Assembly: GCF_017115045.1 (NCBI RefSeq)
Contig: NZ_JABXKK010000116.1
Span: 226,464 to 290,463 of the forward strand
Source: Nostoc sp. NMS8
Lineage (GTDB): Bacteria > Cyanobacteriota > Cyanobacteriia > Cyanobacteriales > Nostocaceae
Direction: 5' to 3'
DNA length: 64,000 nucleotides
Part shown: one piece after another, positions 36,327-47,054 of the stretch
Layout: every line of letters starts with the position of its first letter
Numbering within the stretch: position 1 is the stretch's first letter
Notes under the pieces: generated by a model
What the model was told of the DNA's origin: nothing
The model's database searches: none
The model's input: the letters and a program-made list of their open reading frames with translations, nothing else
Translations under genes and position numbers: made by a program

Positions 36327-38427
36327 CCAAACCTATAACTGTAATCAGTATATCGATCAACTTAATAGCAATAAACGGTGCAATCACCCCACCTAAGCCG
36401 TAAATTAAGATATTGCGTTGGAGTAGCTGATTAGCAGTCAACGGTCTAAATCGCACACCCTTTAATGCCAAGGGAATCAAAGCGGGAATAATCAAAGCAT
36501 TATAAATCAGCGCTGATAGTACAGCAGATTTCGGGCTAGTCAAATTCATAATATTTAGGCTTTGCAGGTTAGCAGCGACAAATATCACTGGGATAATTGC
36601 AAAGTATTTAGCAATATCATTAGCGATGGAAAATGTCATCAATGCCCCGCGAGTAATCAACAATTGTTTACCAATGCTAATGATATCGATCAGCTTTGTG
36701 GGATCGGAGTCCAAATCGACCATGTTGGCGGCTTCTTTGGCAGCTTGCGTCCCCGTATTCATGGCAACGCCGACGTTAGCTTGGGCTAATGCTGGAGCAT
36801 CATTAGTTCCATCTCCTGTCATGGCAACCAGTTTGCCTGCGGCCTGTTCCTTTTTAATGACGTTAATTTTGTCCTCTGGTGTGGCTTCGGCAATGAAGTC
36901 ATCCACGCCTACCTCTTTGGCAATGACCGAAGTTGTAATTCGGTTGTCTCCAGTTAGCATGATACTATGGACTCCCATGCGTCGCAGTTGCTCAAAGCGA
37001 TCGCGGATACCAGGTTTAACTATATCTTTGAGATAAATAATTCCGTAAATTTCGTTATCTAGGCTGACTGCTAGGGGTGTGCCTCCCAGGCGAGAAACTC
37101 GTTCGTAGACAGCATTTAATTCTGGTGTATCACGTCCGTTGCGGGAACGCACAAATCCTTTAATGGCTTCTACTGCTCCCTTTCTAGCCTCATACCCACC
37201 AGGTAAGTTAGTGCCACTCATCCGTGTTTTGGCGGAAAAACTAACTCCTTCTGCCTGGTTGGGGTCAAAATCAAACCGTGCTACCAACTTTTCTGCAAGT
37301 CGGACAATGGATTTACCTTCTGGTGTATCGTCAAAGACACTAGCCGCCCAGGCAACATTAGCAATTTCTGACATTGAATGACCGTTGATGGGAATAAACT
37401 CTTCGGCCAAACGGTTGCCAAGGGTAATTGTACCTGTCTTATCAAGAACTAGAGTGTTGATATCACCACAGGCTTCGACTGCTCGTCCTGAAGTCGCAAT
37501 GACGTTAAATCGGGCAACTCGATCCATACCAGCAATGCCAATGGTACTTAGTAAGCCGCCAATGGTTGTAGGAATTAATGCTACTAATAGAGCAATTAAA
37601 ATTGGGATACTGACCGGACTGTTGACATAGTAAGCAAGTGCAGGCAGAGTTACCACGACTAACAAAAATACTAAGCTGAGAACTGCTAGCAATACTGTCA
37701 GAGCAATTTCATTGGGCGTTTTACTGCGTTCTGCCCCTTCTACCAAGGCAATCATCCGGTCAATAAAGCCTTTGCCTGGATCGGATGTGATGCGAATAAT
37801 TAGCTCATCTGAGATAATCCGCGTCCCACCAGTGATAGAACTGGCAACATCGGAACCTGATTCTTTTAATACTGGTGCGGATTCCCCTGTAATTGCCGAT
37901 TCATCCACTGAGGCAACACCCATAATTACTTCACCATCGGCGGGGATGATATCACCAGCAACGACGTAGATGGTATCACCCTGTTTGAGGCTAGTGGATG
38001 AAACTTCGCTAAGGGCGCCATCAGGAGCAAGTTTTTTCGCGATCGTCTCTGATTTCGTTAACCGCAAGGCATCAGCTTGGGCTTTACCCCGCCCTTCTGC
38101 CACTGCTTCGGCAAAATTGGCAAACCAAACTGTAAAGAACAAAATCCCCGATAACAAGCCGTTGAAAAGTTGCGGGTTCTTTTGAAGGGCTGGGCCAAAC
38201 AGGTTGGGATCAATTGTTAGCAATAGGATGATGATTGTCCCTACCCAAACCACAAATATCACTGGATTTTTGATTGCATATTTAGGGTTGAGCTTGACAA
38301 AAGCATCTCTAATTGCTCTTAAATACAGCCATTTCTTACTTGCCCTGGCCTTTTTACGTCCTTGGCGGCGATCGCCAGAACGAGAATTTGGGCGTCTAGC
38401 TTTGAAGTTAGTTGCCACTTGATTCAT
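36322..38427 (-). CDS. kdpB: Potassium-transporting ATPase ATP-binding subunit
   Basis: The catalytic P-type ATPase subunit of Kdp, 701 aa. It has the phosphorylation motif DKTGTIT (here LVLDKTGTITLGN), TGES in the actuator loop (AITGESAPV), the nucleotide-binding KGA region (YEARKGAVEAI) and MTGDGTNDAPAL at the hinge. Seven or so membrane helices are present. The N-terminus has a basic, serine-rich extension (RRPNSRSGDRRQGRKKARASK) preceding the family core. The C-terminus IKLIDILITVIGLA looks complete. Confidence 0.97.
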   Translation of the reverse strand: MNQVATNFKARRPNSRSGDRRQGRKKARASKKWLYLRAIRDAFVKLNPKYAIKNPVIFVVWVGTIIILLLTIDPNLFGPALQKNPQLFNGLLSGILFFTVWFANFAEAVAEGRGKAQADALRLTKSETIAKKLAPDGALSEVSSTSLKQGDTIYVVAGDIIPADGEVIMGVASVDESAITGESAPVLKESGSDVASSITGGTRIISDELIIRITSDPGKGFIDRMIALVEGAERSKTPNEIALTVLLAVLSLVFLLVVVTLPALAYYVNSPVSIPILIALLVALIPTTIGGLLSTIGIAGMDRVARFNVIATSGRAVEACGDINTLVLDKTGTITLGNRLAEEFIPINGHSMSEIANVAWAASVFDDTPEGKSIVRLAEKLVARFDFDPNQAEGVSFSAKTRMSGTNLPGGYEARKGAVEAIKGFVRSRNGRDTPELNAVYERVSRLGGTPLAVSLDNEIYGIIYLKDIVKPGIRDRFEQLRRMGVHSIMLTGDNRITTSVIAKEVGVDDFIAEATPEDKINVIKKEQAAGKLVAMTGDGTNDAPALAQANVGVAMNTGTQAAKEAANMVDLDSDPTKLIDIISIGKQLLITRGALMTFSIANDIAKYFAIIPVIFVAANLQSLNIMNLTSPKSAVLSALIYNALIIPALIPLALKGVRFRPLTANQLLQRNILIYGLGGVIAPFIAIKLIDILITVIGLA

Positions 38428-38448
38428 AAATAAAGTTAGAAGTGAGAA

Positions 38449-38476
38449 GTACAGACGCGATTAACCGCGTCTGTAC
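38449..38476. repeat. Palindromic GTACAGACGCG repeat
   Basis: A perfect 11-bp stem (GTACAGACGCG / CGCGTCTGTAC) with a 6-nt loop lies between kdpA and kdpB, with a half-copy (TCGCGTCTGTAC) at 38497. It is close to the GTAGAGACGCG repeat at 61936-62005. Confidence 0.75.
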
Positions 38477-38656
38477 AGGAGTTAAGAAGTAGAGGATTAA
38501 TCGCGTCTGTACGGGAGTTAGGAGTTATTAGGGACTTATAATAAAATATCCAACCTGTAGGGTGGCGTTAGTAAGACACTCTACGAAACTGGATAATTTA
38601 TTTATTTTTTAGTATTCTCTTAATTCCAAACTCATCACTCATAACTCATAAATTTT

Positions 38657-40342
38657 CTAATTGCCAGATGCTAGCTTTAAACCCTCAGCTATGGGGCCTA
38701 AAGCCAGAACGGGAAAGAAAGTCAATACTCCCAAAACCAGTGTCACTCCAGCGGTGATACCAGTAAATACCAGGGAATCAGTTCTTAAGGTACCAGGGGT
38801 TTCGGGGACTGGTTTTTTGCAAGACATGCCGTCAGCCAACAGCAGGATAGCAATTATTGGAATGTAGCGTCCTCCTATTAAGCTAACTAAAGTACTCAAG
38901 TTCCACCATAGGGTATTATCCCTCAACCCCTCTAAGCCGGAGCCATTGTTTGCTGCTGCTGAGGCGTATTCATAAACTACTTGAGAAATACCGTGATAGC
39001 CAGAGTTGCTAATTCCAGATAGTGAGATGGGATAAGCTAGAGCGATCGCACTGGGAATCAAAACTAGAATTGGGTGAATCAACAGCACAACGCTGGCAAG
39101 GACGATTTCTCGCTTTTCAATTTTGCGTCCTAAAAACTCTGGGGTGCGTCCTGCCAGGAGTCCAGTGAGGAACACTGTGAGAATTAAGTAAATAAATAAA
39201 TAAGCTGTTCCAGTTCCTTGACCACCCCAGAGAACCTGGATAAATAAGTTGAAGAGAGTCGAAAATATTCCTTGCGGCATCAAAGAATCGTGCATCCCAT
39301 TCACCGCACCAGACATAGTAGCAGTAGTCATCACTGCCCAAAATGCCGTTTGTGCCCAGCCAAATCGAACTTCTTTACCCTCTAAATTAGGCTGTTCTAA
39401 TCCAAAAGCGTTATTAACTAGGGGATTACCTTGTAGTTCTCCTACAGCTGTCACTCCCACCAGAATTACAAAAATCACAAACACCATCCAAAAAAGTAGC
39501 CAAGCTTGTTTGATGTTGTTGGCAAATATACCGTAGGTGTAAATCAAGGCTGCTGGGATAGAAATCATGGCGATCATTTCTATCAAATTAGAAGCGCCAT
39601 TGGGATTTTCAAAGGGATGTGCCGAGTTGACGCCAAAAAAGCCGCCGCCGTTCTCGCCCAAAAGTTTGATCATTTCAAAGGATGCTACTGGGCCTCTGGC
39701 AAGATATTGCGTCCCGCCTTCTAAGGTTCTCACATCTAAAGTGTTCGCTAATGTTTGTGGCACACCTGTTACCAGCAAAGCGATCGCGCCAATAATCGAA
39801 ATCGGCAGCAATATTCGCGTAATTCCACGAACTAGATCGACGTAAAAGTTACCCAGCCGTCTACCCGTCAACCCACGAATAAAGGCAATTCCTACAGATA
39901 AACCGGTAGCTGCGGAGGTGAACATCAAAAAGCCTAAAGCTGCTACCTGGCTAAAATAGCTTAAGGTTGTCTCACCAACATAGTGTTGTTGGTCGGTATT
40001 TGTCACAAATGAAATGGTTGTGTGCAGTAAGACATCCCAAGCGGGCGCACCAAAGCCGTTAGGATTCCAGGGTAAGAGTCTCTGAAAATATAGCAGTAAA
40101 TATATTGAAGCAGCCATAATAATATTGCTACATAGTACAGCCCGGATATACTGCCAACCCGTCATATCATCTTTTCTCCGAACACCTGCTAGTACGAACA
40201 TACTTCGCTCTATGGGGTTCATTAAAAAATCCAGCAGTGTTCTTTCACCCAAGAAGACACGTGCTATGTATCTTCCAAATAGCGGAGTGATTGTTATGAC
40301 AATACACAGCGTTAAACCTATTTGCAAAAAACCTTGTCCCAT
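38657..40342 (-). CDS. kdpA: Potassium-transporting ATPase K+-binding subunit
   Basis: The KdpA channel-like subunit, 561 aa with about 10 helices and four K+-selectivity-filter-like loops. Visible landmarks are FVTNTDQQHYVGETTLSY, GENGGGFFGVNSAHPFENPN and TTATMSGAVNGMHDSLMPQG. GRTPEFLGRKI and a final NNGSGLEGL loop follow. It is the first gene of the operon, so the kdp promoter should lie upstream in 40343-41000. 229 nt containing palindromic repeats separate it from kdpB. Confidence 0.97.
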   Translation of the reverse strand: MGQGFLQIGLTLCIVITITPLFGRYIARVFLGERTLLDFLMNPIERSMFVLAGVRRKDDMTGWQYIRAVLCSNIIMAASIYLLLYFQRLLPWNPNGFGAPAWDVLLHTTISFVTNTDQQHYVGETTLSYFSQVAALGFLMFTSAATGLSVGIAFIRGLTGRRLGNFYVDLVRGITRILLPISIIGAIALLVTGVPQTLANTLDVRTLEGGTQYLARGPVASFEMIKLLGENGGGFFGVNSAHPFENPNGASNLIEMIAMISIPAALIYTYGIFANNIKQAWLLFWMVFVIFVILVGVTAVGELQGNPLVNNAFGLEQPNLEGKEVRFGWAQTAFWAVMTTATMSGAVNGMHDSLMPQGIFSTLFNLFIQVLWGGQGTGTAYLFIYLILTVFLTGLLAGRTPEFLGRKIEKREIVLASVVLLIHPILVLIPSAIALAYPISLSGISNSGYHGISQVVYEYASAAANNGSGLEGLRDNTLWWNLSTLVSLIGGRYIPIIAILLLADGMSCKKPVPETPGTLRTDSLVFTGITAGVTLVLGVLTFFPVLALGPIAEGLKLASGN

Positions 40343-41023
40343 ATATTTTGTGCTAAATTAAAATTCAGTGCTAACAAGCCAATTCTGAGAAATAATAGAT
40401 TAACTGTGGGAATATTTGATTTCGAGAGATTTACTATTTTCCAGATAATTTTTAAAGTCTTTGTTAAGAATATTTAATTTTTACTCTTAATTTATCTATC
40501 TCACTAGTTAGGATTATTTGTTTATACAATACATTTTCCCAGTTTGCTACTTTCAAAGAGATCAACAGCACCAATCAAAGAAACATTTTTGCTTTCTTTT
40601 GGTGGAGATGTACGTGTGCTTGTTGTCTTGCTGATAGAACGGGCAAACAATCATACTAAGGTTGAAGAAGAATTCAGAAGTTAGAATGGGCTACACCCTA
40701 CTGCGCTAACATGAGCAGGGCTGGAGACTCCGAAAGCTCCAGTCACAATTAAGACACTCTCTACGAAAACTTACGCGTAGAGACATTCAAAGTATAGATT
40801 AAAACCGTACTTCTTCCCTCTACCTAATGTCCTCTAGTAGGCGAAAATAAATTCAAAAATTCTCGCCTTAAAACTCTATTTCTTAAGAGTGGGAAGCACT
40901 TCGAGAAGCCTCAGCGACCACTACGCGAATATGGGTAGAGTATTCAGAATTCTATTAGCGCAGGGGGGCGTAGCCCATTCTGAATTCTGACTTCTGTTTT
41001 ATATAGTATTAAAATTAAAAAAC
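40343..41023. other. Region between kdpA and the Calx-beta gene
   Basis: No gene is seen. It should carry the kdpA promoter. An inverted repeat TCAGAATTC/GAATTCTGA encloses a GC-rich run near 40950-40990. It lies just past the end of the large gene and might act as its terminator. Confidence 0.4.
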
Positions 41024-44000
41024 TTAGTGGTCATCATTCTTGATTGTGCCAATTCCTTGATTGTTAGTAAATATAGCGTTTGCGGCACCATAAATATTAA
41101 CAAAAAATGTCTCATTAGCTTCAATTTTATTATCACCATTGACGCCAATACTAATAAGTTTGCTGGTTTCCCCAGGATCAAAAATAATTGACCCAATAGC
41201 AGAATTGTAATCAGAGTCAGAAACTTTAGCAGTACCATCACTCGTACTATAATAAACAATAACTGGCTGAGAAATGCTACCAGTGAGAGTTACAAAAAAT
41301 TTGGCACTAGTTATCATACTTGTAGTACCTTCATTAACTAAGACATCTGAAATACTGACACGTGGCTGGTCATCATCATTGACGATAATGGCAACTCCTA
41401 AACTGTCATTAATCGTAGACTTTGTAGCATTAAAGAGATTGACATCAAATCTCTCGTTAGTTTCAAATTTGCTATCGCCTATAACGCCAACACTAATAAT
41501 TTTGCTGGTTTCCCCAGGATTGAAAACGATTGTCCCCTGAGCAGAATTGTAATCAGAGTCAGAAACTTTAGCAGTGCCATCACTGGTGTTGTACTCTACA
41601 GTGACCTGTTGATTGCTGGCATCTGAAAGAGTAACAGTAAAGTTAGCATTAGTTGTTGTGCCTGTATCACCTTCATTGACGAAGACATCCGAAATTTTGA
41701 TATTAGGGAGTTGAATATTATCATCGTTGATGATGGTTGCAATTCTTGAACCATCAGCAATTGTGGCATTTGTTGGAGTCAAAAGATTAACAGAAAATGT
41801 CTCGTCGGGTTCATTTGTATTATCGCCTATGACGCCAATACTAAGAGTTTTGCTAGTTTCACCAGGAGCGAAAATAATCATCCCTGAAGCAGAGTTGTAA
41901 TCAGAGTCACTAACTTTAGCAGTGCCATCACTCGTATTGTAATTTACAGTAACTTGCTGATAGCTGGGATTAGAGAGACTAATAGTAAAGTTAGCGTTAG
42001 TTGTTGTACCTGTATTGCCTTCAGTAATTGAGACATCCGATATACTGATAGTTGGTTGGTTGTCATCATTGATGATACTAGCAACTCCTAAACTATCAGT
42101 AATTGTGGCATTAGTCGCACCCAAAAGTTTGACAGCAAATGTCTCGTCAGTTTCAAATTTGTTATCGCCGATGACACCAATACTAAGAGTTTTGCTAGTT
42201 TCGCCAGGATTGAAAGTAATCGTCCCCGCAGTAGAATTGTAATCTGAGTCAGCAGCATTAGCAGTGCCGTCACTTGTGTTGTAATTTACAGTAACCTGCT
42301 GAGAACTGGGATTGGAAAGAGTAATAGTAAAGTTAGTGTTAGTTGTTCCTGTATTGCCTTCAGTAATTGAAACATCCGAAATGCTAATAGCTGGTTGGTT
42401 GTCATCGTTGATGATAGTACCAACTCCTAAATTATCTGCGATCGCGGCATTTGTCGCACCAAAAAGATTTACAGAAAATGTCTCGTCGGCTTCAGTTTGG
42501 TTATCGCCGATGACACCAATGCTAATAACTTTGCTGGTTTCACCAGGATTGAAAGTAATCGTCCCTGAAGCAAAGTTGTAATCAGAGTCACTAACTTGAG
42601 CAGTATCATCACTCGTCTTGTAATTTACAGTAACCTGCTGAGAACTGGGATTGGAGAGACTAATAGTAAAATTAGCGTTAGTTGTTGCGCTTGTGTTGCC
42701 TTCATTAACTGAGACATCCGAGATGCTGATAGTTGGTTGACTGTCATCATCAATGATGGTAGCAACTCCTAAACTATCAGTAATTGTGGCATTTGTCGCA
42801 CCCGAAAGATTGACAGAAAATGTCTCGTCAGTTTCAAATTTGTTATCGCCGATGACACCAATACTAAGAGTTTTGCTAGTTTCGCCAGGATTGAAAGTAA
42901 TCGTCCCCGAAGCAGAGTTGTAATCTGAGTCAGCAGCATTAGCAGTGCCATCACTTGTGTTGTAATTTACAGTAACTTGCTGATAACTGGGATTAGAAAG
43001 ACTGATAGTGAAGTTAGCATTAGTTGTTATACCTGTATTGCCTTCACTAACAGAGACATCCGAGATGCTGATAGTTGGTTGATTATCATCGTTGATGATG
43101 GTAGCAGCTCCTAAACTATCAGTAATTGTGGCATTAGTCGCACCTGAAAGATTGACAGAAAATGTCTCGTTGGTTTCAAATTTGTTATCGCCAATGACAC
43201 CAATGCTAAGGGTTTTACTGGTTTCGCCAGGATTTAAAGTAATTGTCCCCGGAGTAGAATTGTAATCTGAGTCAGCAGCATTAGCAGTGCCGTCAATTGT
43301 GTTGTAATTTACAGTAACTTGCTGATAAGTGGGATTAGAAAGACTGATAGTGAAGTTAGCATTAGTTGTTGTACCTGTATTTCCTTCAGTAACCGAGACA
43401 TCCGAAATGCTGATAGTTGGTTGGTTGTCATCGTTGATGATGGTTGCTGTAGCTGAATTATTAGTAATTGTGGAACTTTCCGGCGCAGCTGTGAGGTTGG
43501 GGTTACTTAGGGTAACAGTAATGTCTTCGTTAAGTTCAAAGGTGTTGTCACCCAAAACATTGGCTGTAATTGTCTTTGTGGTTTCCCCAACAGCGAAGCT
43601 TAAAGTCCCAGATGCAGCGCTTCCTCCACCCGTAACTTGAATATTGTTATAGTCACTGCCAAAAGTTGCCGTACCGTTAAAAGCATAATCTACGGTGCTA
43701 GCTACACCAATACCACCACTGCGAGTAACTGTGAAGCTAACAGCTTGAGTACCACTATTACCTTCTGTTAAAGTTGAGGTAGAAGTAGAAATTGCATATT
43801 GAATCGCATCATTAGCAGCAATATTTAGAGTCGTTTCAGTTATTGTCCCCAAATCCGCTCCTGTTAGCGTACCGAAGTTGAGTACAACCGTCTCTGTATT
43901 CTCAGGTAAATCGTCTGGGTTAATAGTAAAAGTAATTAGCTGTGTTAAATTTGCGCCTGTTGCTCCAGCAGCAAAAGAGATACTAGTAGGGGAAAAAGTG

Positions 44001-46507
44001 TAATCGTCGCCACTAGTAGCCGTACTACTATTTTTGACGACAATAGAAACTGTGACAGCTGTTTCGGGAGAGGCATTTAAAGTAACAGAAATAGTTACTG
44101 TAGTGGCGGTACTATCTTCTGTTGTATTGTACGTAGCAGCACCAAAGTTGACTTTTGGAAGCACATATTCAAATGCTCCAATGTCAATTCTCGCACTTTC
44201 AATACGGTTAAAATCTATACCGCGCTGGTCGGTAGTTAAGCCGCCGCTGTAAGCCGGATCGCCAGCATTCCTGGCAGGGCTGTTAAAGTATAAAGCATGA
44301 GTTTGTGTAGAGCCACCGTAATCTCCTAGCGGTTTGAGTTCGGGGTTGGGGTTAATAATATCTGTACCCATACCCAGAGTCCCTGATAATTTACCAGCAA
44401 TTTTGCCAATCAGGTTGTAACCATTACTATTGAAGTTGCTACCATAGACATCGGCTCCTTGATTACCTGGGTCAATATTGCCAGCAATGATGCTATTGCT
44501 AATGCTAACCGTGCCGCCAGCTCTATAAATACCGCCACCATCACCTTGACCGTTGTTATCGCTATCAGCAGTGTTTCCAAAAATAGTGCTATTACTCACT
44601 GTGGCATTGTTGGTATCGATGCCGCCACCATAAGTTTTAGCTGTATTGCTAGAAATAGTGCTGTTGCTTATGGTGAGAATACTGCTGCTGAAGATGCCGC
44701 CACCATTACTGTTCGCAGTGTTGCTAGAAAAAGTACTATTGCTAATAGTGGCATTGCTGCTGTAGATACCGCCGCCGTTACTGTTCGCAGTGTTGCTAGA
44801 AAAAGTACTATTACTAACAGTAGCATTGCTGCTGTAGATACCGCCGCCGTTACTGTTCGCAGTGTTACTAGAAATGATGCTATTACTAAGTGTGACACTA
44901 CTGGTGCTGTAGATACCGCCGCCGTTACTGTTCGCAGTGTTACTAGAAATGATGCTATTACTAAGTGTGACACTACTGGTGCTATAAATGCCGCCACCAT
45001 TATTTACTGCATTTCCCCTAGTTATGTTCAACCCATCAATTGAGAGGGAGGCACTGGCATTAAAAACACGAGAAGTATTGTTACCACTGATGGTAAGTTT
45101 ATTAGCCCCAGTTCCTTGAATAATGACTGCTTGAGTAACATTCAATTCCCCAGAAGTGAGGGTAATGGTGTCGGGGGTGGCATCACCGAATATTCCAGTC
45201 GGATCAAAGATGATTGTCTCAATCCCTGGATCGTTATTGGCATTGATAATAGCTTGCCTTAAGGAGCCAGCACCGCTATCGTTGGTGTTAGTTACTATAT
45301 AGGTGGTGCCATCTACTTTGACAGATACATCGTCAATGGCTAAACCATGATCGTTGCCTCCATCATCTATATCTTCCCAACGTAATATAATCTCTTCACC
45401 GTTAGCTATTGGGGTAGCTAGGTTAAGTATTACAGGCGTTATGACAGTTCGATTGGCAATTTGATTGCCATTCAGGGCGCCTGCTGTTGCAGTTGCAATT
45501 GGCCCGGTGAAATCTAGCGATGTAACAGGCGTCCATGTTCCTGTTGTTAAACTTGCAACAGTTGACCCAGTTTGATAACTAAATTTCAGCTGTTGCGGCG
45601 ATGTATTGCCACCATTACGCCATTGCTCACCTGTATAATTTACTTGCAAGCTAGTAATTGGTGAACCTGTGTTGTTTTGGAGGCGCAACCCATAATAAAT
45701 AGTTCCTGTAGTACCGGAAGCTACAGAACCAAGTGCCCGTTCTGTGGTCGTACCAAAACTGTACATTGCCCCTGTATTATTAGTGCCAGAACCAGCGTTA
45801 TAAGTAGTTCTTGTGGAATACCAGCCTGGAATGGTTGAATCATTAGTCCAAGCAATAGATGTTCCCGAGGCAGCTAATGTGTTGAAGTTTTGAGAGTATG
45901 TGCCAGTAAAACTAACTGACCCTGGTACAGATGGCAAAATAGACTTGTAAGCCTCTATGACTTCAGATTTAAAAGCCAGGGAAGCCTCAATTTTTCCTGT
46001 CTTCACTTCTAAATCCCAGTTGCCACCTAAAGCTGCATTTCCGGTTTTGTTGGTGGAAGCCGCAACATCTGCCCCAGTAATTCGGCTAATCTGCTGTACA
46101 AATTTTGTGCCTTCACCGCTGGCTACATCACAGCCATACAGCAAAATATCAGCATTCTCAGTTAAAACACTTGCCCATTTTTGTAACTGATTTGCATAGC
46201 TATCCAGGTTACTGAGGTTGAGGTTGCCTGACCCTAGTTGCAAACTCCCCGCACTTCCGTGAGAAACAATATGAATTGATTGAACTGAATTTGATTTACG
46301 TTTTTCCAGAAACTCGGTGATTTGTGCTAAACCATCTCTATTGGGATCAAGAATAACGACTTCACTGCCGAGGATGATACCAGCTACTAAGTTTTGGTAA
46401 TCTATAACTTTTGGATCTATGAAAACAATATTTGTGCTTGCTTCTAGTAATTTTTTAGTAGAATGATTTCTGATAGTATGATGATAACTCTCTGGCTGTT
46501 TTTTCAT
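41024..46507 (-). CDS. Giant DUF4347/beta-helix/Calx-beta repeat protein
   Basis: A 1827-aa predicted extracellular protein. Residues ~25-190 are a DUF4347 domain (VVILDPNRDGLAQITEFL, SIHIVSHGSAGSLQLG, ADILLYGCDVASGEG). A beta-sandwich with choice-of-anchor character and a parallel beta-helix with GGGIYSSNA/SNSTFSSNTANSN repeats (~residues 480-700) follow. Then come nine Calx-beta repeats of ~110 aa, the last seven of which are close copies (ISISDVSV.EGNTG, DGTA..DSDYNS, NPGETSK.ISIGVIGD). Calx-beta motifs bind calcium in some proteins. The ATG used has AAGG ahead; an earlier ATG is in frame but less likely. No clear signal peptide is seen. Confidence 0.9.
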   Translation of the reverse strand: MKKQPESYHHTIRNHSTKKLLEASTNIVFIDPKVIDYQNLVAGIILGSEVVILDPNRDGLAQITEFLEKRKSNSVQSIHIVSHGSAGSLQLGSGNLNLSNLDSYANQLQKWASVLTENADILLYGCDVASGEGTKFVQQISRITGADVAASTNKTGNAALGGNWDLEVKTGKIEASLAFKSEVIEAYKSILPSVPGSVSFTGTYSQNFNTLAASGTSIAWTNDSTIPGWYSTRTTYNAGSGTNNTGAMYSFGTTTERALGSVASGTTGTIYYGLRLQNNTGSPITSLQVNYTGEQWRNGGNTSPQQLKFSYQTGSTVASLTTGTWTPVTSLDFTGPIATATAGALNGNQIANRTVITPVILNLATPIANGEEIILRWEDIDDGGNDHGLAIDDVSVKVDGTTYIVTNTNDSGAGSLRQAIINANNDPGIETIIFDPTGIFGDATPDTITLTSGELNVTQAVIIQGTGANKLTISGNNTSRVFNASASLSIDGLNITRGNAVNNGGGIYSTSSVTLSNSIISSNTANSNGGGIYSTSSVTLSNSIISSNTANSNGGGIYSSNATVSNSTFSSNTANSNGGGIYSSNATISNSTFSSNTANSNGGGIFSSSILTISNSTISSNTAKTYGGGIDTNNATVSNSTIFGNTADSDNNGQGDGGGIYRAGGTVSISNSIIAGNIDPGNQGADVYGSNFNSNGYNLIGKIAGKLSGTLGMGTDIINPNPELKPLGDYGGSTQTHALYFNSPARNAGDPAYSGGLTTDQRGIDFNRIESARIDIGAFEYVLPKVNFGAATYNTTEDSTATTVTISVTLNASPETAVTVSIVVKNSSTATSGDDYTFSPTSISFAAGATGANLTQLITFTINPDDLPENTETVVLNFGTLTGADLGTITETTLNIAANDAIQYAISTSTSTLTEGNSGTQAVSFTVTRSGGIGVASTVDYAFNGTATFGSDYNNIQVTGGGSAASGTLSFAVGETTKTITANVLGDNTFELNEDITVTLSNPNLTAAPESSTITNNSATATIINDDNQPTISISDVSVTEGNTGTTTNANFTISLSNPTYQQVTVNYNTIDGTANAADSDYNSTPGTITLNPGETSKTLSIGVIGDNKFETNETFSVNLSGATNATITDSLGAATIINDDNQPTISISDVSVSEGNTGITTNANFTISLSNPSYQQVTVNYNTSDGTANAADSDYNSASGTITFNPGETSKTLSIGVIGDNKFETDETFSVNLSGATNATITDSLGVATIIDDDSQPTISISDVSVNEGNTSATTNANFTISLSNPSSQQVTVNYKTSDDTAQVSDSDYNFASGTITFNPGETSKVISIGVIGDNQTEADETFSVNLFGATNAAIADNLGVGTIINDDNQPAISISDVSITEGNTGTTNTNFTITLSNPSSQQVTVNYNTSDGTANAADSDYNSTAGTITFNPGETSKTLSIGVIGDNKFETDETFAVKLLGATNATITDSLGVASIINDDNQPTISISDVSITEGNTGTTTNANFTISLSNPSYQQVTVNYNTSDGTAKVSDSDYNSASGMIIFAPGETSKTLSIGVIGDNTNEPDETFSVNLLTPTNATIADGSRIATIINDDNIQLPNIKISDVFVNEGDTGTTTNANFTVTLSDASNQQVTVEYNTSDGTAKVSDSDYNSAQGTIVFNPGETSKIISVGVIGDSKFETNERFDVNLFNATKSTINDSLGVAIIVNDDDQPRVSISDVLVNEGTTSMITSAKFFVTLTGSISQPVIVYYSTSDGTAKVSDSDYNSAIGSIIFDPGETSKLISIGVNGDNKIEANETFFVNIYGAANAIFTNNQGIGTIKNDDH

Positions 46508-47054
46508 AATCCTTAAATAGAAATTTAGATTGAATAAGATATTTGTTAGCTTTAGCTTTGTAATATTTTTCGTGCAGAACAAAACGGAAAGTGAATGGCT
46601 GTGCATTCGCTTTCATTGTCAAATTAAGTCGGCGATTTAACCTTTTAGCTAATGGGTTAAAGCCGTAATATTTTTAATTTTTATATAACCAAGCACACCT
46701 TCAATAAAGTTAGCTATTTTTTAGTCATAGCTTTTCTTTATAGCAATTTATACTAAGTCTAATGACAAGGCAACTGCATTTCCACTTAAATCGTGATGGA
46801 TTGACTGAAATTTGAGTAGATTAGTTTATTAACAGTTATGGTGCTACTAATGCTTTTTGGATAGCTAAAACTGCGGCTTGGTGCGATCGCATATTTCTAG
46901 TTTCTGCAAGATAGTATGGACATGCTAAGGGCAATGTAGAGTCTTGGAAGTGACAGGTTTGGCGATGGCTGGGGAATTTATGGGGCGATCGCACCTGGAG
47001 AGGTCTGTTGTCTCCATAATTAATATAGATACAAGGCGTGTAACTAGAGGTTTT
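46508..47054. other. Divergent intergenic region
   Basis: AT-rich sequence upstream of both the giant gene and the split Uma2 gene. No gene, RNA or repeat is seen. It should contain both promoters. Confidence 0.35.

Noticed and set aside
36562..38422. Several plus-strand frames opposite kdpB
   Set aside because: They are shadows of kdpB; none has a start with a ribosome binding site or a known domain.
44459..45043. Open frames of 194 and 110 aa antisense or out of frame in the beta-helix repeats
   Set aside because: They result from the repetitive DNA of the giant gene, whose own frame has the recognisable domains.
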